NCBI GenBank assembly: GCA_964648365.1
Contig: CAZYLK010000042.1
Location: forward strand, 1 to 38,226
Direction: 5' to 3'
Source of the DNA: SURF-32 sp964648365
GTDB taxonomy: Bacteria; Planctomycetota; Phycisphaerae; UBA1845
Length of the DNA: 38,226 nucleotides
The translations under genes and the position numbers were made by a program. Under the pieces are notes generated by a model, which saw only the letters and a program-made list of their open reading frames with translations, was not told where the DNA came from and did not search any database. Every line of letters starts with the position of its first letter. The first letter of the stretch is position 1. Positions 8,539-15,863 of this stretch are shown here, piece by piece.

Positions 8539-9222
8539 ATGAAGAACATCGGAATTGCTGCGATCGCTCTGGCGGCGGTGGCGCTGGTCGTGCCGTCGGC
8601 GACAGCCCAGCCGCAGATCCTGCTCGCGTACGACTACGTCGACATCGGCGGCGGTCAGTACGAGTACGAGTTCGAGATCTCGCTGAGCGATCAGTGGGCG
8701 CCGGGCATGGGCTGGCGCTGGTTCATCTTCGGCGATCAGCAGAGCGCCCCCAGTCCGCTCACCAACTTCGTGGGCGATCAGGGCGACCTGCCCATCGGTC
8801 CCTGGACGGCCTACACCTCGTCCGGCGGCTTCCACAACGGCCCCACCCTCGGCTACGTGCTCGAGTACTGGGTTCCGAGCAGCGGCGACGAGAAGCTGAC
8901 CTGGAGCGGTACGTCGACGGCGGCGCTAGATGAGCCGGACCTGCTCTACAGCACCCTCGCCGGCACCATCGGCGGCGCCATTGCGGCCGACTTCACGCCG
9001 GCCGTTCAAGACCTGGGCGGCCCGACCTGCGGCTACACTCTGAAGAAGAGCAAGCCGAAGCAGGGCTGCGGCGCCTGCCCGGCCAAGGGCGACGACTACG
9101 GCACCGAGGCGGCCTGCGAAGTCGTCAAGGATTGCGAGAAGAAGATCTCGACGACGATCGCCTGCCCGGACGGCGGCAGCGGTACGTGCAAGCTGAAGGG
9201 CAAGCGGAGCGCTTGCAGCTAA
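8539..9222 (+). CDS. Secreted protein with eight-cysteine C-terminal module (copy 2)
   Basis: A 227-residue protein with a Sec signal peptide (about residues 1-24, ending PSATAQ). Its middle part (about 25-160) is rich in Tyr, Trp and Gly and looks like a beta-sandwich with a plausible PEP-CTERM-like domain flavour, but no sorting tail is present. Residues 164-227 repeat the module of the 7181 gene: CGACPAKGDDY, TTIACPDGGSGTCK and terminal KGKRSACS, with all eight cysteines kept. Because only the C-terminal module is shared, it is probably a mobile or anchoring unit attached to different secreted domains. The gene has its own ribosome binding site (GAGGGGAG) and a strong terminator, so it is probably transcribed alone. 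Function unknown. Confidence 0.8.
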   Translation: MKNIGIAAIALAAVALVVPSATAQPQILLAYDYVDIGGGQYEYEFEISLSDQWAPGMGWRWFIFGDQQSAPSPLTNFVGDQGDLPIGPWTAYTSSGGFHNGPTLGYVLEYWVPSSGDEKLTWSGTSTAALDEPDLLYSTLAGTIGGAIAADFTPAVQDLGGPTCGYTLKKSKPKQGCGACPAKGDDYGTEAACEVVKDCEKKISTTIACPDGGSGTCKLKGKRSACS

Positions 9223-9250
9223 AGTTGGCTGACCTCCTGCTCTAGAACGA

Positions 9251-9292
9251 AACCGGCCGGCACCCGTTCTTGACGGGGGCCGGCCGGTTTTT
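9251..9292 (+). terminator. Intrinsic terminator after the 8539-9222 gene
   Basis: The stem AACCGGCCGG (9251-9260) pairs with CCGGCCGGTT (9280-9289), and further CCCG/CGGG pairing lies inside. It is followed by a run of five T. It starts about 30 bases after the stop codon. Confidence 0.75.
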
Positions 9293-9412
9293 GTATGGTC
9301 GACGCATATCGCCGCCCTATAACGATGCCACGGAGAAGCTCGCTTTGGAGGTATGGCACAATTATCGGACTAGGGCCAGGAGAATCGCCAGCGGACGACG
9401 CAAGCAGAGCGC

Positions 9413-9441
9413 TTGCATATCCCAGCCCGCCGTGGTACAGT
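9413..9441 (+). promoter_or_regulatory. Putative promoter for the 9549 gene
   Basis: TTGCAT (9413-9418) and TACAGT (9436-9441) are 17 bases apart, with an expected transcription start near 9448, about 100 bases before the ATG at 9549. The preceding bases (GCAAGCAGAGCGCTTGCA, 9400-9417) closely resemble the end of the eight-cysteine module genes, so the -35 element overlaps a possible remnant. Confidence 0.4.
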
Positions 9442-9548
9442 GCAGACTGTAGGGCTTCGTCCGATAGTCGAAGCCTCATGCATTCGAGCGCGAAGTCGGT
9501 GTTCGGCGTCCGCTGCGATTGCGTGTTTCTTGTTATGGAGAGTTGCCG

Positions 9549-10457
9549 ATGTGCAGAGTGGTATTCTTGCCGATCCTAGCTTGTTGGTGGCTTGGGGGAA
9601 CGTCGCCCCACAGTAGCTCCGCTCAAGCGCCGCTGCCGCAGTTGGCTAGCGCAGATCAATCATCAGCGGGCGCATCCGCCGCCAAGCGATTCCTAGACAT
9701 GGTCGCGGCGGACTTTGTCGGGCAAATCGACTTCGAGTACACTGCAAATGACGCTGATGGGACAACGCGCCTCAACCGCGGGGTTCTGTATTGTGGGGGT
9801 GCCGGCGAGGTCCGGTTGGACGTGTGGCTGGATCCGAGTTCGGATGAACCGCTAATCTGTTGCCTTGCAGACGGGCGGGCGTGGGCATCTTTTGGCGATG
9901 GTGAGGTGGTACATGAGACTACTTTTTTGTCGGAAACAGCCCCCGATCCTGGGTGGAGAAACCGCATCTGGGCCATGACCACGCAGGTGAAGTCTTGGAA
10001 GTCAATGCTCGTGCATGCTGGGCTGCAAGCCCCGGCAAGCAGGCGGGTGGTGAGTTCGAACTCTGAGTCTGGCAAACTTGAGGTTGTGGTTTCGGGAATT
10101 CTGACGCACGCGGGCGAGATGTCCAGCCCCCGGATTACTGGTGAATTTAGTGGTGAGTACTCCGTTCACCTGCCAACCTGCGTGACTTTTGACTCCGGAA
10201 CATTGCGTCTGGATCGCTACAGAAGTGCCGGCAGCGGTAAGCTGCTCCCCGGCGGCGTAACGTGGCACCTGTCCCGCCCGCTCTCAGTGATTTCCACCGA
10301 GTGGAACGTTGTCGACATCGTGCCATCCGCTCCTTCAGATTCAGCCTTCCACCGGCTGTTTGATCCGGCATCGTTGCCGCGTCTTAGGTTGCATCACGTG
10401 CATGCCGAGGATGGGACCGAGCGACTCAATTCCGTTGCTCGGGGCAGCTCGCAGTAG
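9549..10457 (+). CDS. Secreted protein of unknown function
   Basis: A 302-residue protein from ATG 9549, chosen because GGAGAG lies 7 bases upstream and a signal peptide follows directly (MCRVVFLPILACWWLGG...SSSAQA). A TTG at 9519 would put extra residues before the signal. The mature part begins with a helix-like segment (AAKRFLDMVAADFVG) followed by alternating strands (GQIDFEYTAN, RGVLYCGGAGEVRLDVWL, SYE-type repeats). This layout recalls LolA/RseB-like lipid-binding sheets, but I see no diagnostic motif. A smaller secreted Cys-rich protein follows 78 bases downstream on the same strand, possibly in one transcript. GC content is lower than that of the neighbouring core genes. Confidence 0.65.
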   Translation: MCRVVFLPILACWWLGGTSPHSSSAQAPLPQLASADQSSAGASAAKRFLDMVAADFVGQIDFEYTANDADGTTRLNRGVLYCGGAGEVRLDVWLDPSSDEPLICCLADGRAWASFGDGEVVHETTFLSETAPDPGWRNRIWAMTTQVKSWKSMLVHAGLQAPASRRVVSSNSESGKLEVVVSGILTHAGEMSSPRITGEFSGEYSVHLPTCVTFDSGTLRLDRYRSAGSGKLLPGGVTWHLSRPLSVISTEWNVVDIVPSAPSDSAFHRLFDPASLPRLRLHHVHAEDGTERLNSVARGSSQ

Positions 10458-10535
10458 CGGCAATTCACAGGCGTCTTCGAGGTCGAGGAACGCCGAATTC
10501 CAAAACCACTGTCCGTTTCTCTTGTGGAGAACAAC

Positions 10536-10931
10536 ATGCGAAAGTGCATTATGCCGATGGGCACTCTTGGTATCCTAATCATAGTCAGCCTTCTGGCTAA
10601 GGGCGGCTTGGCGAGGCCTGGGGACTGTTACGTTGACACAGCGGGACCTGATTGCGGCGAGCACATTGTTTGGCAAACAGTGTCATGCGGGACGGGTACA
10701 TGCGTCACGATCGAAGAGTACGCGGACCCGCTTTACAACTGCACTGCGTCACCAGTCGGAGCCACAGGTTGTTCACCGAAGCAGTGTAAGTCCCATTTTG
10801 TGCTGCGATCCTGCATACAGGAGGGTGAGACATATAGCTGTGTCGTCACAAATCTCCTGAGCCAGGTTGAGGCAAACGGATCAACCGCATCCGGAGAGCA
10901 GTGTGTGAACGGGAATTCCGTAGAGCCCTAA
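10536..10931 (+). CDS. Small secreted cysteine-rich protein
   Basis: A 131-residue protein from ATG 10536, preceded by GGAGA. The N-terminus (MRKCIMPMGTLGILIIVSLLAKGGLA) is a plausible signal peptide. The mature ~105 residues contain about twelve cysteines (for example CGTGTC, CSPKQCKSH, SCIQEGETYSC), suggesting an extracellular disulfide-rich fold. It is not the eight-cysteine module of the 7181 and 8539 genes: the KGKRS ending and the PAKGD motif are missing. It follows the 9549 gene and may be co-transcribed. No family recognised. Confidence 0.6.
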   Translation: MRKCIMPMGTLGILIIVSLLAKGGLARPGDCYVDTAGPDCGEHIVWQTVSCGTGTCVTIEEYADPLYNCTASPVGATGCSPKQCKSHFVLRSCIQEGETYSCVVTNLLSQVEANGSTASGEQCVNGNSVEP

Positions 10932-11255
10932 CCTGAACCGAGCTTCGGCGATACGTTACTCACTCTGGATGCGCGCAACCGTGCTATGAGTACTTTGGGC
11001 GGCGAGCTCACCGTGGAGCGTTCTTCTGAGCTCTCGGCGTAGCGTTGGACTATTAGTAAGTTGAGCCGGGCGAGGTCGGCGTTAGTGGCATCCCAAGAAT
11101 CCGACGCTCATACCGAGCGGTGTGTTCTCGCCGACGTGCCGGTCGGCTTCGCGCACGGAGCATCGCCGGCCGGTGCTTTGTTCACGCCAAGCCTTCGGAC
11201 GGGTGCGTTCAGTATCACAGGTGTGTCGGGGCTCTGCTCTAACAGCGGCACCGCC

Positions 11256-11306
11256 GGCGGCAGCGGAACCTGCAAGCTGAAAGGCAAGCGGAGCGCTTGC
11301 CGCTAA
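11256..11306 (+). pseudogene. Remnant of a third eight-cysteine-module gene
   Basis: The last 16 codons before the TAA at 11304-11306 read GGSGTCKLKGKRSACR, nearly identical to the end of the 8539 gene (GGSGTCKLKGKRSACS), and the DNA is almost identical as well. Upstream in the same frame the similarity stops abruptly: no signal peptide, no other module cysteines and no PAKGD motif. A hairpin terminator follows at the same relative place as in the intact genes. This looks like the 3' end of a deleted paralogue. Confidence 0.6.
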
Positions 11307-11331
11307 GCGCTCGCACAGGTCGTCGGATTCG

Positions 11332-11375
11332 AGCAGGACCGGACCGGGCAATCGCCCGCGCCGGTTCTGCTTTTT
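11332..11375 (+). terminator. Intrinsic terminator behind the module remnant
   Basis: AGCAGGACCGG (11332-11342) pairs with CCGGTTCTGCT (11361-11371) through 11 pairs including one G-T, followed by TTTTT. It sits about 25 bases after the remnant's stop codon. Confidence 0.65.
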
Positions 11376-11548
11376 GGATTGCCCCTGCCCCGTGGGCCGC
11401 AGCAGCGGCGCCGAGCGCCGTTTGACCCGCCCCAATGACAGGCGTAGTATCAACCGGACCGTGCCCTCCCGCTGAGCGCGCCCGCGCTGGACCGGCGGTC
11501 CGCCCTCGCCGCCCGACCCTGCCGGCCGGCGGCCCAGCACACGCGAAC

Positions 11549-12211
11549 ATGGCCACGCGGATCGCACTCTTCGGCGGCAGCTTCAATCCCATTCACGTGG
11601 GGCACCTGATCGTCGCCCGCAGCATCGTCGAACAGCTCGGGCTGGACCGCCTCATCTTCCTGCCCTCGGCCCGCCCGCCGCACAAGAACGGCGCCACGCT
11701 GGCCGAAGGCGACCACCGCTGCGCGATGGTCCGCCTGGCCATCGCCGACGAACCGGGCTTTGAACTCAGCGCGTACGACTACGACCGGCCCGGTCCGAGC
11801 TACACCATCGATACCGTGACGCACTTCCGGCAGACGCTGGGGCTGGAGATCATCCTTTACTGGATCATCGGCGCGGACTCGCTGGCGGACCTGACGACGT
11901 GGTACCGCGTGGGGGCGCTGGTGGACTGCTGCCGAATCATCACCGCCCGCCGGCCGGGGTTCCGCGAGGTGGATTGGGACCGGCTGCGCAGCCGCCTGTC
12001 GGAGGAGCAGATCGCCGTGCTCCGAGCCGGCGTGCTGGATACGCCGATGATCGAGATCTCGGCGACGGACATCCGCCGCCGCGTGCGCGAAGGCAGGACG
12101 ATCCGCTACCTGGTGCCTGAATCCGTGCGCGCGTACATCGGAGAGCATGGGTTGTACGCGGCGCCGCTCGCGGGGGCGCGAGCGGCAGGGAGTGAGGGAG
12201 TGAGGGAGTAA
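11549..12211 (+). CDS. nadD: Nicotinate-nucleotide adenylyltransferase
   Basis: A 220-residue enzyme that would join nicotinate mononucleotide and ATP to give deamido-NAD in cytoplasmic NAD synthesis. The start at ATG 11549 puts the nucleotidyltransferase motif at the extreme N-terminus (IALFGGSFNPIHVGHL, with the HxGH pair), as usual for NadD. The upstream in-frame extension is Pro/Arg-rich and discarded. FLPSARPPHK and YTIDTV follow at the expected spacing, and the C-terminal ISATDIRRRVREG is the second ATP-binding signature. The last residues (GSEGVRE) are encoded by an 8-bp tandem array that runs through the stop codon, so the natural C-terminus has been replaced or extended by repeat sequence. 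Family assignment is firm. Confidence 0.93.
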   Translation: MATRIALFGGSFNPIHVGHLIVARSIVEQLGLDRLIFLPSARPPHKNGATLAEGDHRCAMVRLAIADEPGFELSAYDYDRPGPSYTIDTVTHFRQTLGLEIILYWIIGADSLADLTTWYRVGALVDCCRIITARRPGFREVDWDRLRSRLSEEQIAVLRAGVLDTPMIEISATDIRRRVREGRTIRYLVPESVRAYIGEHGLYAAPLAGARAAGSEGVRE

Positions 12212-12213
12212 GG
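12187..12213 (+). repeat. 8-bp tandem array (AGGGAGTG) over the nadD stop codon
   Basis: Three consecutive 8-mers (AGGGAGTG, AGGGAGTG, AGGGAGTA) lie at the end of nadD; the stop codon TAA falls inside the third unit. The same unit recurs at 12582, 15243, 35562 and 36225. Confidence 0.8.
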
Positions 12214-12332
12214 CACGGAGGGAAGCGGGAGCCAGACAAGCGGCCGGCAAAGCCCGGACCGGCGCACGCTCCCCTCGAAGCTCAATCGCCGCAGCCTTGA
12301 ACGCCGTCACGCACCATCGTCTTGCGATCCGC

Positions 12333-12412
12333 GCTCATCCGCGTTTATCTGCGGTCGATATCCGACCGGCAGGAGAATGAACCGCAGATGAACGCGGATG
12401 AACGCAGATGAA
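12333..12412. repeat. Inverted CGCAGATGAA-type repeats
   Basis: Three 10-mers (CGCAGATGAA, CGCGGATGAA, CGCAGATGAA) lie at 12383-12412. A complementary segment (CTCATCCGCGTTTATCTGCGGT) precedes them at 12334-12355, so the pair could fold into a long hairpin. Similar phrases occur as dispersed intergenic repeats in diverse bacteria. Confidence 0.65.
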
Positions 12413-12581
12413 GAAAGAGGGAGTTGGCCGGCAGTGGCGGGAGCGGCGCCCGCGCGTCGTTCTGACTTTTCTCACTCCTGTAACCCCCACGGAACGTGAG
12501 GACGACCAACCTACGGCCGAAACGCGGAGGCAGTGACGGAAGCGGGAAGGAGGAAGTGAGCCAGGAAGAATGGCCCGGCAT

Positions 12582-12624
12582 CTTTCTTCCCTTACTCCCT
12601 CACTCCCTCACTCCCTTACTCCCT
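12582..12624 (-). repeat. 8-bp tandem array, complementary orientation
   Basis: Read on the minus strand this is five AGGGAGTG/AGGGAGTA/AGGGAAGA-type units. It lies about 370 bases from the plus-oriented array at 12187, forming an inverted pair around the gene-free segment between nadD and the 12636 gene. Confidence 0.75.
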
Positions 12625-12635
12625 TCGGGCACGCA

Positions 12636-13202
12636 TCAGCGTGCCCGCTCGTAGGCGTCCTTAAGCCAGCCGATCAACTCCTTGTTGACGCCGGAGGCGT
12701 CTTCCACGCGGACGCGGTGGGTACACATGGCGTTGAAGCTGCCGGATGCTTCCAGTCGGCCGGACGGCTCGACGCCTTTAAGGTTCAACCCCACGTCCAG
12801 GCGCGTCTTGGTGGACGGCTGGATCAGGCCGAACTGCTTGCTGCGCCGCAGGCTGACGTAGGTCTTCTTCGGTGACAGTTCCACGTCTTTGCCGAACTTG
12901 CCGATCGCGGCCACCAGCGATTCGTATATCGGACGCAATGCGGCCTTGTCGCCGGCGTATTGCGCCTCGACCAGGTCGGTTTCGGAGGCCGCGGGCTGGC
13001 CGGCCTGGAGTGTGCGGTGGGCGATGAGGTTGGCGAAGCCGTGGCCGACCCCGTGGTCGCCCTTGAGCATCTTGACGATCTCGCCGTGCTTGGACAGCTT
13101 GCTCGCCTTGGTGATCTTGAGCCACTGATCGAGCGATTTGCCGGTTTTTTCCGGCAGATTCGCGATCATCGCAGCTTCCATCTCTTCGGGGGTCTTGGCC
13201 AT
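12636..13202 (-). CDS. DUF4287/DUF5655-type protein
   Basis: A 188-residue cytoplasmic protein. The N-terminal ~65 residues (MAKTPEEMEAAMIANLPEKT, then a helix ending GDHGVGHGFANLIAH) match the pattern of DUF4287. Residues ~80-188 (AGDKAALRPIYESLVAAIGKFG, VSLRRSKQFGLIQPSTKTRLDVGLNL, HRVRVEDASGVNKELIGWLKDAY) match DUF5655. This pairing is common in bacteria and has no established function. It is transcribed leftward, convergent with nadD, and lies between two repeat-filled gaps. The start ATG at 13202 is preceded by GGAGAG on the minus strand. Family call by memory of these patterns. Confidence 0.8.
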   Translation of the reverse strand: MAKTPEEMEAAMIANLPEKTGKSLDQWLKITKASKLSKHGEIVKMLKGDHGVGHGFANLIAHRTLQAGQPAASETDLVEAQYAGDKAALRPIYESLVAAIGKFGKDVELSPKKTYVSLRRSKQFGLIQPSTKTRLDVGLNLKGVEPSGRLEASGSFNAMCTHRVRVEDASGVNKELIGWLKDAYERAR

Positions 13203-13492
13203 GTGGGCACTCTCCTCTGCGGGCGCATTTCGCGCGACGCCTCGATGTGCGGCGCGACTGACGCGGCGCGCCGGGGTTCACCGTACTGTTACGCGGCACG
13301 CCGGTGGATCATTAGCGGCGTCCGCGACCGAACCATCGTACCGTCCGCCGGCCGGCGGCGCAATCGTCGCTTCGCTGCGTCTTCCCCTCCGCGCCTTCGT
13401 GCCTGGATGCCCTTCCGTCTCTCGACCGCGTTCCGGGTTGGAGACGTCGAAACGCCGGACTGCCGGCTTGAAAGCCGGGGCTCAGGGGCCAT

Positions 13493-13590
13493 GCGTGCCT
13501 TCTTCCCCTCCGTGCCTCCCTGCCTCCGTGCGTGCATGCCTTCCTCCCGTCCGTGGCTTAGTGGCTCCGCGGCTTCTTCCCCCCTTCCCC
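13493..13590 (+). repeat. Degenerate 8-bp CCTCCGTG array upstream of the dehydrogenase gene
   Basis: CCTCCGTG, CCTCCCTG, CCTCCGTG and variants follow one another with a period near 8, continuing into GGCTTAGTGGCTCCGCGGC. It lies in the 580-base gene-free gap 13203-13786; the rest of the gap shows no gene. Confidence 0.55.
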
Positions 13591-13786
13591 ACTTCCGCCC
13601 GTAGGGTAAATCGCCTATCGTGCCCCGGCCGCGGCGATTGGCACGGTGTTTGCTAACCAATTGCGGCATGGACGGTGCGGAGCGTAAGCTCCCGCACGCA
13701 CAGGCCCGCCCCGGGCGTCAACAGCGTGCGCGAGGCGCCGTCGTGAAATCAGCGGGGCGCGTTCGCTCGATCGGAGTACCCAACAC

Positions 13787-15037
13787 ATGTCAGAACTCAA
13801 TCCGTTCAAGATCGCTCAGGAACAGCTCGACGAGGCCGCGGCCAAACTCGGGCTGGACAAGGCCACGCACGAACTGCTGCGCTGGCCGATGCGCGAGTAT
13901 CGCTTCACCCTGCCCGTGAAGATGGACAACGGCCAGACGCGCGTCTTTCACGGCTACCGCGTGCAGTACAACTGCGCCCGCGGCCCGACAAAGGGCGGCC
14001 TCCGCTGGCACCCGGACGAAACGATCGACACGGTCCGCGCCCTGGCCGCGTGGATGACGTGGAAGACGTCCGTCGTGGACATCCCGCTGGGCGGCGGCAA
14101 GGGCGGCGTCACGTGTAACCCCAAGGAGATGTCGGAAGGCGAAAAAGAGCGGCTGTCCCGTGCGTTCATCCGCGCCGTCGGCCGTGAACTCGGCGTCCAT
14201 CGCGACGTGCCGGCGCCCGACGTGTACACCACGCCGCAGATCATGGCGTGGATGATGGACGAATACGAAACCATCGTCGGCCACTCGCATCCCGGCATGA
14301 TCACCGGCAAGCCCATCCCGCTGGGCGGCTCGCAGGGCCGCGGCGACGCCACCGCCCGCGGCGGCGTGTACTGCGTGCGTGAGGCGGCCAAGGCCATGGG
14401 CCTGGACGCTTCCAAGGCGACCTACGCGATTCAGGGATTCGGCAACGCCGGCCAGTTTGCGGCCACGCTGCACAAGGAGATCCTCGGCGGCGGCACGCTG
14501 CTGGCCGTCAGCGACTCACGCGGCGGCGTGTACAACCCGAAGGGGCTGGATGCCGAAGCGATCGTGCGCTACAAGCTCGAAACAGGCAAGGTCTCCGACT
14601 TCCCCGGCACCAAGCCGATCTCGAACGAGGAGCTGCTCGAACTGCAGTGCGACGTGCTGTATCCGTCCGCCCTGGAAGGCGTCATCACCAAGTCCAACGC
14701 CGGCAAGATCAAGGCGAAGGTGATGTGCGAACTGGCCAACGGACCGACCACGCCGGAGGCGGACCGCATCCTGCACGAGAAGGGCGTCTTCGTCCTGCCC
14801 GACTTCATGGCCAACGCCGGCGGCGTCACCGTCTCGTACTTCGAGCAGGTGCAGAACACGTACAACTACTACTGGTCCATCGAAGACGTCCATCATCAGC
14901 TCGATCGCAAGATGACGGATGCTTTCAAGGCGGTCTACGGCATGAGGCAGAAGTCGAACGTCCACATGCGGCTCGCGGCCTACATGGTGGCCGTGGCCCG
15001 CGTGGCCGAGGCCTGCCGCCTGCGCGGCTGGGTCTGA
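13787..15037 (+). CDS. gdhA: Glutamate/leucine-family amino acid dehydrogenase
   Basis: A 416-residue enzyme of the Glu/Leu/Phe/Val dehydrogenase family, which would interconvert glutamate and 2-oxoglutarate with NAD(P). The N-terminal catalytic domain shows RGPTKGGLRWHP (about 65-76) and the active-site signature IPLGGGKGGV (99-108, catalytic K105). The C-terminal Rossmann domain starts near YAIQGFGNAGQFAA, and NGPTTPEAD and FMANAGGVTVSYFEW-like (here FEQ) segments follow. Length and order match bacterial catabolic hexameric GDHs. Glutamate is the most likely substrate, but leucine or another amino acid cannot be excluded by eye. ATG 13787 is preceded by CGGAG. It is monocistronic, with a weak terminator downstream. 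Confidence 0.92.
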   Translation: MSELNPFKIAQEQLDEAAAKLGLDKATHELLRWPMREYRFTLPVKMDNGQTRVFHGYRVQYNCARGPTKGGLRWHPDETIDTVRALAAWMTWKTSVVDIPLGGGKGGVTCNPKEMSEGEKERLSRAFIRAVGRELGVHRDVPAPDVYTTPQIMAWMMDEYETIVGHSHPGMITGKPIPLGGSQGRGDATARGGVYCVREAAKAMGLDASKATYAIQGFGNAGQFAATLHKEILGGGTLLAVSDSRGGVYNPKGLDAEAIVRYKLETGKVSDFPGTKPISNEELLELQCDVLYPSALEGVITKSNAGKIKAKVMCELANGPTTPEADRILHEKGVFVLPDFMANAGGVTVSYFEQVQNTYNYYWSIEDVHHQLDRKMTDAFKAVYGMRQKSNVHMRLAAYMVAVARVAEACRLRGWV

Positions 15038-15133
15038 TCGACGCAGCCGGGCCGTGGGCGCAGCGCCGGCGCATTGGCGTGTCGCGCTCGACGCGGCCGC
15101 GGGACCGGATGAACTTTGGTTCTCCTTTCGACG

Positions 15134-15172
15134 GGCGAGTTCCGCCGCAACGCGGGGCTCGCCTGTCTGTTT
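15134..15172 (+). terminator. Possible terminator after the dehydrogenase gene
   Basis: GGCGAG (15134-15139) pairs with CTCGCC (15158-15163), followed by TGTCTGTTT. The stem is only 6 bp and the loop contains further GC pairing, so strength is moderate. Confidence 0.4.
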
Positions 15173-15242
15173 AGTTTCTGACCGTGGAACTGCTCGCCAT
15201 TCTGCGCGCATCCACCGCGCGAAGCGCGATTCTCTTCAGAAC

Positions 15243-15347
15243 GAGGGGAGTGAGGGAGTCAGGGAGCGAGGGAGTAAGGGAAGAAAGACGGACTACAGAT
15301 CTTCCCTCTTCCCCTCACTCCCTTACTCCCGTCTCCCTCACTCCCTT
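15243..15347. repeat. Inverted pair of 8-bp AGGGAGTG arrays
   Basis: Plus-oriented units (GGGAGTGA, GGGAGTCA, GGGAGCGA, GGGAGTAA) at 15246-15285 face complementary units (CTTCCCTC, CACTCCCT, TACTCCC) at 15301-15347. The spacer is about 15 bases, so the block could form a very long hairpin between the dehydrogenase gene and the convergent monooxygenase gene. Confidence 0.75.
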
Positions 15348-15391
15348 TGTTCACTCTTTGCTTGCGGCCGTCAGCCGCCTCAGCGAGGGGG

Positions 15392-15733
15392 TCAGTGGGC
15401 GACCGGGCACTTGCCGGCAGCGGCCGCCGTGGGCGCGCCGGCCGGTTTGGCGGCGGCGTAGATCTCGTGTCGCGGGCGGCCGGCGAGGATTTCGCGCTTG
15501 CCCCAGTCGGCCACGTTGCGGAACTGATCGGAAGCAATAAAGGCGTCGAACGCCGCCTGATCCGACCAGTCCGAGTGAATCAGATAACAGTTCGGCCGGG
15601 CGACGCTGCGGTAGAGTTCGGTGTGCGAGTGGCCGGGCATCTTGCCCATGATCTCCAGCACCTTGCCGAAGACCTGCTCAAACTCCTTTTCCTTGCCCGG
15701 GATGATGTCGTAGTTCATGCCGACGGTGATCAT
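15392..15733 (-). CDS. ABM-fold (antibiotic biosynthesis monooxygenase-like) protein
   Basis: A 113-residue protein from ATG 15733, chosen because AAAGGA lies upstream on the minus strand and homology begins directly (MITVGMNYDIIPGKEKEFEQ). The first ~90 residues have the ABM dimeric ferredoxin-like pattern: an opening strand, PGKEKEFEQVF helix, SHTELYRSVARPNCYLIHSDW strands, then AAFDAFIASDQFRN. Such proteins are small oxygenases, haem-degrading enzymes or stress proteins. The Ala-rich tail ending CPVAH is not part of the fold and may bind metal. It is divergently transcribed from the XRE-S24 regulator at 15864 with a 130-base gap, so regulation by that neighbour is plausible. The substrate is unknown. 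Confidence 0.8.
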   Translation of the reverse strand: MITVGMNYDIIPGKEKEFEQVFGKVLEIMGKMPGHSHTELYRSVARPNCYLIHSDWSDQAAFDAFIASDQFRNVADWGKREILAGRPRHEIYAAAKPAGAPTAAAAGKCPVAH

Positions 15734-15863
15734 GTGCTGTCGTCCTTTCGTCGCCTGACGGCGGTGCAGTTCTGGTTCCGGTCGTCGTGCCTTTATCGGC
15801 GGCGGCAGGCGGTCGGTCAAGCGCGCCGGCGTCCGGATTGCCCGACGGGTCGGCGGGCGTAGG

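Noticed and set aside
13790..14473. Minus-strand frames over the dehydrogenase gene
   Set aside because: The plus strand holds the GGGKGGV active-site and Rossmann motifs in a full-length protein; the antisense frames are shadows.
12187..15347. CRISPR array suggested by many short repeats
   Set aside because: The units are 8 bp and contiguous without unique spacers, and no Cas gene is in the window.
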